NCBI RefSeq assembly: GCF_036370855.1
Contig: NC_088103.1
Coordinates: forward strand, 6,015,404-6,079,403
Direction: 5' to 3'
From: Dromaius novaehollandiae
Taxonomy: Eukaryota > Chordata > Aves > Casuariiformes > Dromaiidae
Length of the DNA: 64,000 nucleotides
This document shows, piece by piece, positions 54,369-64,000 of this stretch. A program made the translations under genes and the position numbers. A model generated the notes under the pieces. The model was given only the letters and a program-made list of their open reading frames with translations, ran no database searches and was not told the origin of the DNA. The first letter of the stretch is position 1. Every line of letters begins with the position of its first letter.

Positions 54369-57300
54369 TTACTGGGACATCTCCATCAGCTCGATGATTT
54401 TGCTGTAGAGGCGCTGAGGGGCATCCATGCCCCAGACGAAGTCCCAGTGGTTCCAGTCAGTGATGTTCCTGTAGTAAACAACGTTGGCGATGCGAGGCAG
54501 CAGCACGCCGATGTCCCTCCAGTCGGCTGCCCAGTCCTTGCCCCCGGACCACACTGCAGTTGGCACAGGCATCTCCTCGATCTTGTAGGAGGGAGGCGTC
54601 TCCTGGAGAGACATGGTCATTCCTGAGAAACCCCTTTTGCCATCAACCCTTCCGAGCCAACTGGTCCCTTCAACACACATGATGGGACGCTGGGTAAACC
54701 TGGCCACGATTTTGGAGGGAGACCATTCACGAGCTGAAAGCAGAGGCGATGGGTCTTCCCCTGGGCCCTCCACTTCTGCGGTGCTCCCACCTCCCTCCTC
54801 TGGAAACCAGCACTACTGCTGTGCCCTCCTACGTGGCCTCCTACCTGGTGGTACACGGCTTGGTTTCCACCGCCGTAGTCAAAAGCTTTGAAGCCTCCTG
54901 ATTTAACCTGCTATGAGGAGAAGATAGATCTCAAGTTAGACACACAGCTGGGTTGGTGAGCATCACTCCACAGGTCTAGTGTTTCCAAGCCTCCTTGAGA
55001 GACTACATCACAGAGAGGGCGCTTGCATGAGATGTTTCAGGCCCGGGTATCACTCCACCCACGCTCTGAAGCCAGATTTTCTGCCTTTTTTACAGAGCAA
55101 CCATTTGATCTCCAGCTCCATGGCCATGCCTAGCTATCAATTCACAATCCAAGGAGTTACATGCGATTTTTAAGTCGCCTCAGTGCTAACTCACACTGGT
55201 GAAAACCTGCTCACTGTCAGCATTTTGGATGTCGGATGCTGTTGGAAAACTTCATGTTAATGAGTTTTTATTCAACACAATTAATATCCTTTCTGTTCTC
55301 TTGGCACTTCAGGCTCAGAGCATACAGCCATCAGCAAACCTGTTTCTTTTCAGAATTGCCTTCTGTGCTAGGGGAGAAAACTCAGATACCTACACGATAG
55401 TTGCTTTGATTAGGAAGACTTTTTTTCCACCTTCCCATTACCTTTAATTTGTCTCTGCAAGGAGGCATGCCTGGGATGGGGTGTGAGGACTTTCGTGCAA
55501 GCCTGGCTCACAGCAGGGCTGTGAGCAGGCTGCTCAGGGCCATGTCTGGGTGATTCTGGGCAGTCCCTGCGGATGGAGATCCACCACTGCTTTGGGCCTG
55601 TCTTGGGGAAGCAGCACTTGCATGGGGAAGGATTGTTATGTGCAGCTGGGGTTTCCCATGTTGCAGCTTCTGCTATGGGCTCTGGTGCTTTCGCTGTGCT
55701 CCCCTGAGCAGAGTCTGGCCCTGCCATGTCTGTAACCCCTTTGGGCGGTGGAAGATGCGTTTGGATCTCCATCACCTTCTCATCCCTCGGTTGAACCAGC
55801 CCAGCTCCTGCAGCCTCTTCTTGTTCGCCCTGCCCTCCAGGTCCACCACTGCCATAGCCTTGCACTGGACTTGCTCCAGTCTGTCAGCGTTTCTCTTACG
55901 GTGGAGACCCCAAACCTGGAGACGGTGTCCAGATGTGCCCTCCCCGGTGCTGAGCAGAGGAGCGTAATCCCTTCCCTTGTCCTGCTGGTTACGCTCTGGC
56001 CAATGCATCCCAGCGTGCATAACACAGTGCAATGCCAAAGGAGCAAATAACAGGGATAGGGTAGCTTTTCCTGCATCAGATAGGTATTCTGTAGACTTAA
56101 TTTCTTGGCTTTCTTTTCTCATAAACTGCTAATGCCAAAGAGCATTGACCTTTCACATCTATCCTGAACGCACAAGACTTAGTGGAGAGACCAGCCAAGG
56201 AGGGAAGCATATGCCTTTAAGCATTTCAAGGGACCTACCTGGGCCCAGTGTATCATATTTTTAACAGACGTCCCATCAGGATAGTGGGCTGTATACACAT
56301 CCAGTCGGCTCTGCAAGGAAACGTATGCAAAATGTCATTGCTTTTGAAAGGAAGAGGAACAGGAGAATGACTGTTCACAGACAATATCTTTTCCAAACCG
56401 GTAACTGCTACATCACACTGTCTAGATCAGCTTCAGAAGTATAACTTCTGTTAAAAATCAGTCGCTCTGACACAGCTGTAGGAACCATGTCCTGGCACCG
56501 TGGCTGTGTTCAGGACCTTAGTGACTATCCACGGCCATCTAGACTCTGCTTAGGTGCTACCGAGAGCCCTGGTCTAGAATCTATAGGCAGGCAGTGGTGG
56601 GGCAGCACGTCAGCTGCTCTGTAATGCTGCTGGGAGATGCAGCTGGTCTCTTGATGACAGGTAGCTCAAGGAATGCTAAGAAGCTGGCTGATAATCCATA
56701 TTCACTTGGACTCTGGAGTCCTTTCTTATCTGGGGAGAAATTTATGCAGGAGAAACAGAGAGAGGGAGATCTGGCAGAGAGTCACATTCTGTTTTTGCCT
56801 CATATGTTTGTCCTTGGTCACTCAAGGCAAACAGCTGTGCTAGGCTGGCTAGAGACAGCCAATATGCAAGCAGAGCTGCAGGGGTAGATACTGGTGTTGG
56901 GCACTCTTGGCTGCTGAACCCCTGAGGTTTGGCTTCCTCCCAGCCCAAACTTGAAGGCAGCGGAGGAAAATGTGCATGCATACACACCATATTGAAATTC
57001 TGCTCATTGTAGCCACCCAGAAGGAAAAATGTGTTAGAACAGGACTTGTGAAAGAATGAGTAGCTGCACAGTTCAGGAAGAAATTTCCGCATCTTTCTTA
57101 TCCTCAAGGAGACATCCGTTTTGCCAAACAGAAGCTGTAAAAACAAAGGGAAAAATTGACTTCTTGTATTTCCCTTCCTGCAGCCTAACTCTCAACTGGC
57201 TTTTCTTTACCTGTGGTTGGCCAGAGGCGTGCTCGTGCCCCCACGAGCTGCACAGTGAATAGATGTGCTTCCCTGGATACCCATGGCGGTGAAATCACTT

Positions 57301-60300
57301 CCCATTTACCCTCCTGCCCTTGGTGAGATGAGCTCATTGAATGCACACTAAGAAAATGAATGTTTGGGCATCTCTCCTTTCTCCTGCCTCTCCCAGGCTT
57401 TGGATTCATTTTTCACCGTCGTTGAAATCCACAATTTTATGCACAGTAAAGCTGATCATTACAAGGTGGCCCAGCCACGAAATCATTAAGTGCCCCCAGA
57501 GAAGGACTGGTTTCAAGCCCTGAAGAGACTACAGATAGCAGGAAGACATACATTTAACAAAGTGACCATGCAGAAACATGCCTGCACCTGAAATTGTGCC
57601 TAATAAATCAGTGGGAACTAATTGCTTTCTGGGCCCAATACCTTTTCTAACATTCATGTGTTCAATGGAGTAGAATATAGAATAATCTCATACCTTAAGT
57701 GTCTCGCACTGTCTGTCAAGAAGGAACGACATTTTCAGGATGGGACTTTTGGCGTGCTTAATTGCCGTTACAGGAGCCAGGGCAAAAAATATTTTGATTT
57801 TCTGAGCCAGTTCTGGCATGGATGAAAATGCTATGAATGCTGAGAAAGCAGAAGAGCAAATTTAACAGAAAAACAATCTGTGATTTTCCAATCTGTCTTC
57901 AGATGCTTAATCCAAAGGTTCATCTAGAACCTCGAATTAGAAATCTGGGATGTGTGACTCTTCCCTCCTTTCTGTTTAATGTCAGTGTAAGAGAGGTTCA
58001 AAAGGAGACAGTCTCTTTACAGTTAGATGTGGCTGATAAAATGGTTTAATGACCATCACTAACCCCTGCCACATTAGTGAGATGAAGAGAACAGTAGTGT
58101 CATCTTCCATTACTTGCTGCTAGTTGGCACCACGAAGCTTGTCTTATACCTATGCTGGCCTGGCTGGTGAAAAGAAGCAGCCTGTGTTTCATCTGAAAGT
58201 AGAAACTGTGACCTTCAGTGCCAAATTCCTTCCCTTTTCGTGTGGAGCACTGGCAATTAACTTTTCTAGGCTGAAGTATAGTAAAATGTCCTAATTGCAA
58301 CAGCACCCAGGAGCTTACTAGAAGTGGAGCTGTTCAGAAGTCACCAAGAGCTTTTCTATTGTCCTAGGGACATGCTGGTGCACCCAGATTTCTTACAGAA
58401 ACCATGGCTACAGTGGGACTTCTCACTGAAAGAGACATTCTGGATATTGTCTTAGAGTGCAGGCTCAATGGCCCACAAAGATGAGGATGTTCTATGCCCT
58501 CTGCTTGCAGATTCCAAAATGCAAGTTTTCAAGGTTGTCCTTGAAAAAGGACCTTGAAAAATTCCAAGTCTCCTGTGCTGTGGAGATGTGCAACCCTTCC
58601 TAACACACCGATAGTGGAGCCTTGTGAGTAGCCGACGTAATATATTTGCTTCTGTCCAGTCTTCTGCAGAACAAAGTTGATCATTGCTGGGAGGTCATAC
58701 ATAGCCATTTCATGAAAACTGAAATATAGTAATTGTACATTAGTTACACGGTAACACCATAAGACCAAAATCTGTGAATTTTGACTGCTTTGCATTGCTT
58801 ATATACTTAAGGGCTTAATGTCTGAGGCTAATTTTCCAATAGAAAATTCTCATTACCAAGGAGAACTCTGTGCTTGGTGAAACTAAAAAGGATCCAAGGA
58901 TATTCTTCCTACAATGGCTTCATCCCTCCTTGAAAAGACTTAGTTCTCCCCTTAACAGTGGTTAGCTTCAGGGAAGTTGTGCAGACCATGACCAGCAGTG
59001 CAATACACCATTTTAGTTGCAATACACAATTCTGAAGACCCAGAGCTGGCTCCCATCAGGGTGCCAAAATCAGCTCCGCTCCTAGAAGATGCTTTTTCTC
59101 AGAAGGGGCTGGAGTGCCAGTTCCTGCCCATGTAGTGTGATATAGTGAGCCACAGTCCTGTAATAAAATGGGCCAAATTGACCACATGCCGTAGCTGCTC
59201 ATCCGCATTTCTAGTCATCTCTGTATTTCACAATGCACCTATTTTACTAACTTTTCTGCTTCAAACATATTTATGAGCCTGGGCAATCAAGGACTGTTCT
59301 TATGATCAGTGGATAGGCAGTGGCAGTTCAAAATTAACCCTCTTGTCTCCTTGAACTGTGTTTCTGAGCAGAAAGAAAGGACGTTTCCTAGATGCAGTCA
59401 CAGTGCATCTCTAAAGAGAGGTATGAGAGACGACGCATGGAGCCTGAATGGGAAGAAGCCAGTCCACCGAAGAGCTACTGGTGGTGCGGGTGGACTGGGG
59501 CCAGGTATGCTCCATTCACTATGCCACTCACCCTGCCCATTTTGGGGACGTGGTTTCCGTGGCACATGGGTGGCCTGGACCAGATGTAAGAGATGGGGAT
59601 CTCGCATCACTGCTTGTGGCCACCTTGCTGGAAGGTTTGGCCTAGCTGGTCCTTGCAGAGTGCTGGAGAGAGGGGCAGGTCTCTCTGCAGGACCGTGTCC
59701 ACACGGGCAGCAGCGCTCTGCACTCTTGGCAGGGCTGGGCACTTGCAGAGAGACGCTGGCACTGTGTCACAAGGCAGGTCTGCACAGGCAGCTCCAGCCT
59801 CTGTGGGCGCATCACTGGGAGATTTGGAGGAGGCCACAGCTAGGGAATTAGATACGCTGACTTCCCTGCTTGGAGGCACCCGCCTGAGCCTAGAGGTTAG
59901 CGACGGGCAGAAAAGTTTGCTGCCTTTTGTAATCCTCTCCAGCCTACCTGAAATCCCAGAATTCTTCCTGGTCAGCTGAAAGGGCCTTGTGCCTTCGGGA
60001 CCATGTGGTCCCACGGCTGTTTCCTAGCCAGACGTCATAGCCAGAGTCTGCTAGTAGGAAGCCCAGGCTGTTGTTAGCCAGATTTTCGACCCAGTTGCTA
60101 CTTTCTCCGAGTAACCCGTGCTGAAGAAACACAGCTGATTTGGGGCCTGGGTGTGAAAGAAACAGCATATTTCGTTAAACCAGAATTTCCCCGTTGTACT
60201 CATGCCGAACTCAGGCCAATAAAACCTCTGCCTTATTGTGGGAAAACGTACAAAACCCTTACTAGTACAATAACTCCTGTTGAAGAGAAAATCTGGAGAG

Positions 60301-62260
60301 AGGGGATCAAAACAGAGATGTTAAGAAATCTTTGCTGTGGTTGTTGACATTTCAGACCCCATGTGCTCATTCCCACGGGCTCAGCACGAAGGATCCTGGC
60401 TGGTCACGGCAACCACGTGAGAGCTCTAAAGCACAGCCCTGTCCCTGAGACAGTTCAAATGCAATGGTCACAATTTATGGGAAAAAAATTAAATGAGGAT
60501 CTCTCTTAAGATACTTCTGCACCCTCTGAGCCTCAAAACCAAGTCACTGGTGTTATCAAAGGTGGTTTCTGTGTTGCAGGCACATTTTTCTGTGCTGGCT
60601 GGTAAAGCCTTGATTGTACATCAGAGAAGTGCCATGGGTTTGGGATTTTTGCTTTAACAATAAATATTCTCCTGGCTTCATAAAGTTCATCCCTTCCCTC
60701 AGATCTCAGGTGGTTGCTTGATATTCTATGTTTTTTTTTGCTGGCTTGCTTGTCAAATAGAGCCATACCTCTGTTTTTAGTGTTTTCTCTCCCATGAGGA
60801 ATTCTGTTCAGTCTTACGTAATAACCATCGTGAGTCAGAACTTCGTATTCCTCACTGGGGTACCCTCTGTGGCGGATCATTTGGCTCTGAGAGGAGAAAA
60901 ACAAAGTTGGAAAACTTTACATAGCTGAGATGGTTGCGTGATTTCGAGTGCATTCCTCATCAGCCGGGATGTCTTTTTAAACTGTTTATGTGAAACAGAA
61001 GTATTGCAGGAGCTGGGCCTTCTGCTTCGTGTCTGGCCCAGCTGATGACCTCTTTGAAATCTTGCTAGACAGAGTATGCTCCACCGAAATTCCCCACCCA
61101 GCTCCAAAGAAAGAGAGTTGAGAGGGCAGAATCAGCCGTGGAGAGGCATAGAAATGTCTCCACACCAAACATTGCTTTCTGCACTCTTCCTCTACTCCAG
61201 CAGAAGGGACTGAGCACTCGAGAACCTCCAGTTAGGAAAAAAGGATTTCACACAAGGTGCGCTTTCAAAAATTCACAATAATTAAGCATCTCTTCTGCAG
61301 AAAAAGATCGAACAATGTGCACTACAAGGAAAAAGGAGACATTCACTTTCGAACTCATGCCAGCGAGCAGTTACTTAAACAGGACTGAACTGGGTGTGGG
61401 ACCAAAAGGCAGCAGGACTCAGCTGTGACATGTGGCACATGAATATGCATTCTGGAAAACATTTCCAAAAACAAAGATTGAAAACAGAGGGATTGCTGAC
61501 ATCTGATATTAGTAGCAAAGCATGTTATGTCTTGCTCAGAGTTGATTTACAGAGCAGATAGGATCACAAGTTTCTGTAACTCACAGAACTGTGCTGACAT
61601 GGCAATAAGAGAAGCTGTATAGGATTAAGCAGGACTCCTGCAGTTCCACCTAAACTTTATTAATGTTTAAAATTCAACAGATTAGGAAGTTCCAGTCCGG
61701 TAATATCAAGATGCTTTGTAAAGCACTGCTTACACTTTGTTCTTTTTAGGAAAACGTGTTGGGTTCATAATTCCTGGCTGAGATCCTGCCTTACCAAGGG
61801 GCACAGAAGAATGCCAAATTGTTTGAACAAGGAGAAGAGGACCATACAAAATTTTCTACCCTCAAGGATGATGTCTGATCAAATACACACATAGGATTAC
61901 TCCCTTCTCTAACTGACCCACTTGTAATTACACTTAATATTGCTGGGCGGAAGAAGACTCATTCAGGAAGCAGGACTTGTTAATGAAGGTATGGAGATGA
62001 CATAACATTACACAGCTCAACAAAACCAGCACACATGGCGATGACCATGATAGCCCAAGCCACGTACCCTCCATGCCCTTTGCAACCCTCTCTCCCCCAG
62101 AGACACATCTGCAAATTTTCAGACTTAGCAGAAAAGCAAACTTCTCCTGACTTACAACATTCATGAATGTCTCTGGATTCACATCCTTTTTCCTCCTGAT
62201 GATATCCTCTGAGTCTGCAGATGCTTGTATCAAAAGCAGGATTGCAATAGACATCCACAT
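54369..62260 (-). CDS. Acid lipase, LIPA/LIPM/LIPF family
   Basis: Alpha/beta-hydrolase of the lysosomal acid/gastric lipase family, which hydrolyses triacylglycerols and cholesteryl esters. Nine coding exons: 62156-62260, 60769-60886, 59948-60146, 58609-58718, 57694-57839, 56988-57134, 56239-56310, 54845-54910 and 54369-54602. They join in frame to 398 residues. A signal peptide ([15 protein letters not shown]) is followed by [10 protein letters not shown] and [23 protein letters not shown] and [11 protein letters not shown] carry the oxyanion region. The catalytic triad is Ser172 in GYSQG, Asp344 in SGGKDW and His373 in WNHWDF. Usual family Ser context is GHSQG; the histidine is tyrosine here. 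The exon of 146 bp is three codons longer than expected, and the 66-bp exon is about two codons shorter than in human LIPF. I cannot decide between LIPA and a LIPM-like paralogue. An acceptor (CTCAG at 62270-62274) just upstream of the ATG implies an unseen 5' UTR exon. No further gene is seen in its introns. Confidence 0.9.
55500..56010 (-). mobile_element. CR1-type LINE fragment in lipase intron
   Basis: Located between lipase exons at 56239 and 54910. Translation of the minus strand gives [20 protein letters not shown], matching the CR1 ORF2 C-terminal pattern LYSALVRPHLEYCVQFW, and further on RLQELGWF matching RLRELGLF. Plus-strand words such as CTTGTCCTGCTGGTTACGCT and CCAAACCTGGAGAC are typical CR1 complements. 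It has the same orientation as the other two copies. The segment before about 55720 is assigned with less certainty. Confidence 0.75.
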
Positions 62261-62274
62261 CTTGCACCTGAGTA

Positions 62275-64000
62275 AAACGGTATGTTCATTAATAATGTTA
62301 TGAAAGCCTGTCTCTTCTTGGTCATGCTGGTGTAAGTTCCTTTTGTATCCAAACACCATAAATCATAAGCTGGAGGTGCGGAAGAGTTCCCAAATCCAGC
62401 TTCTATTGCAGTCCATGCAAGCCTCTCTTTAATCCTCCATACACACTGGATCTGCTACTATGCAAGATGCGTTTTTATATTTTTAATGGTAAAAAGAAGA
62501 TGAACAGCTTTATAATACCAGAATAAAAATGATGGAAAATGTCTGTAGGTTAAATGTCATATATGTAAGAACAATACATAAGAATCATATACAATTATTT
62601 AAACTATGCAAGGAGCACATTTAGGTTGGCTCAGTTATGACTTTGTCTATACTTTCACTGTTTTTTTTTATTGCTTAACTTCTGCACTCAAAAACCACAA
62701 TTCACACAAGCATCCTATGTATTGAAACTTAGAGACTTGTAGGAAGGTTATTTATTAAATAAATGTAGCCAGAAAGCATCAGAAAGCTTTTGATCACTTC
62801 AGACCTTCCTGTCCTGAGCAGAGATCTATTCTTAATGTACAGTTAATATATTATTATATGTGATTTATAATGCTTAGCCAGGCTCTTAAAAGTTGGAGCC
62901 TAAGTTCTACTCAGCTGCATTAGTTGCAAATTTTTTCACCAGCCAGGCAGTTACCTTCCTTCTTGTCCTATTTGCTCTCCCATGCCGTGAGATGCACCTT
63001 CCCTCCAAGGAAATAATCCCAAAGTTCACAGTACCTCCCTCTACGGTATTAACAAGAAGCAATTTGTTGAGAAAAGAGCAATCAATGCTTTCTTACCCAT
63101 AGAAAGATAACTCCAATGCAAATCTAGATGAGGAGGAAGAAAATACGTTACCAGGCAGAGCCCATTGTCGTATCTGATCTGGCTGGTGGTGTGAATGACA
63201 GCGGCTCTATCAATACCAGCATTAAAAAGAGCGTGTTGTGTCAGAGCCCTGCTACGTCGGTGGCACGCTGGACCACATCATGAGTCCTCCAATTAAGCAA
63301 TGTGCACACTGGTCACATCTTTGATAACTTCCTCTGCTTCACCTTGTGGGCATGACTTTCGTGCTTGCAAAGGGTTATATTTCTGAAAGCAGCCAGAGTG
63401 GTGCTGCAGCCAGGAATTTCAGCTATGGAGCTGCATCTTAAGCTCACGATAACTGTAGTCAAAGCCATCAACATATTTTCTTTTTAAAGGACTTAACTCC
63501 CAGTGACCCTTGAAAGGACTCCTGTGGCAAGGAAGGGACTAGGGCTACTCTCACTGCCTGAGTAGCCAGCTCTGGATTCCTGAAAAATAGCAAGGGAGAA
63601 CTGCATTGATATCTGATTCGCTGCAAGCTTCCCAAGGCCTCAAGAACATGGTGATCTCTCTATAGAGACACCCAGGACAGACCAGGTTTTATTGGCTGTC
63701 TGGGTGGGCAACACTGAGTTGTTATACCGTACTTTAAAAGTGGCACAGAACATCTCCACATCCCCCTTAAACTCAGGGGCCAGTATCCGCAAATTGCAAT
63801 TTGCAAAATCTCTGCAACAGTTTCCAGCAAAGCACCAAGCTTAGCATCCTGCCGAGAGTTTGCAGAGCCGTGCAAAGTTTACACACCAGCTCTGTTTTGC
63901 TGAAGCTACGTGTATTACACGGAGCAAATATGTTTGTTCTCCACCCGCATCATGTGATGTTATAACTGCTGCCTTCCTGTAGCTGTTCAATAGCCACCTG
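62275..64000. other. AT-rich flank upstream of the lipase
   Basis: No coding exon is recognised on either strand. The upstream non-coding exon and promoter of the lipase probably lie here but cannot be placed. Long AT-rich runs occur at 62,460-62,900. The remaining frames are short and unsupported. Confidence 0.45.

Overview
This is vertebrate nuclear DNA, almost certainly from a bird. Genes are split into short exons with GT-AG introns, promoters sit in dense CpG islands, poly(A) signals follow the stop codons, and the only interspersed repeats I recognise are CR1-type LINE fragments. Gene content matches conserved synteny with human 10q26.3 plus genes that lie elsewhere on human chromosome 10, as expected for an avian homologue of that chromosome. 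I cannot name the species.

Layout. 1-15.7 kb: no gene recognised. 15.7-25.6 kb: CALY (calcyon, minus), four coding exons and a CpG-island promoter. 26.6-29.1 kb: PRAP1 (plus), five short exons. 29.9-33.4 kb: ECHS1 (mitochondrial enoyl-CoA hydratase, minus), eight exons. 33.9-36.1 kb: alternating purine-pyrimidine DNA with a 70-bp minisatellite, around the SPRN (Shadoo) first exon. 36.2-37.1 kb: SPRN coding exon (plus). 37.7-41.6 kb: MTG1 (mitochondrial ribosome GTPase, minus), eleven exons, one intron apparently of the U12 AT-AC class. 41.7-42.8 kb: an unrecognised gene, divergent from MTG1, encoding a 144-residue protein built on ten octapeptide repeats. 43.3-48.2 kb: PAOX (peroxisomal polyamine oxidase, minus), seven exons. 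49.7-51.0 kb: DEPP1 (plus). 53-62.3 kb: an acid lipase of the LIPA/LIPM/LIPF family (minus), nine coding exons, all catalytic residues present. 62.3-64 kb: AT-rich flank, nothing recognised.

All the recognised genes reconstruct to full-length, in-frame products: CALY 189 aa, PRAP1 134, ECHS1 302, SPRN 133, MTG1 321, PAOX 506, DEPP1 190, lipase 398. Exon joins were worked out by hand from splice sites, reading phase and remembered family sequences. They are therefore strong models but not transcript-verified.

The genes are not an operon; they share chromatin rather than a pathway. Metabolic themes recur: fatty-acid beta-oxidation (ECHS1), polyamine back-conversion (PAOX), lipid hydrolysis (lipase), intestinal lipid handling (PRAP1), mitochondrial translation (MTG1) and FOXO-linked stress response (DEPP1). 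Compared with human 10q26.3, PAOX-MTG1-SPRN is inverted as a block and FUOM is missing between PRAP1 and ECHS1. The best leads are the MTG1 AT-AC intron, the octapeptide-repeat gene, the avian PRAP1, and the strand-switching purine-pyrimidine tract at the SPRN promoter.
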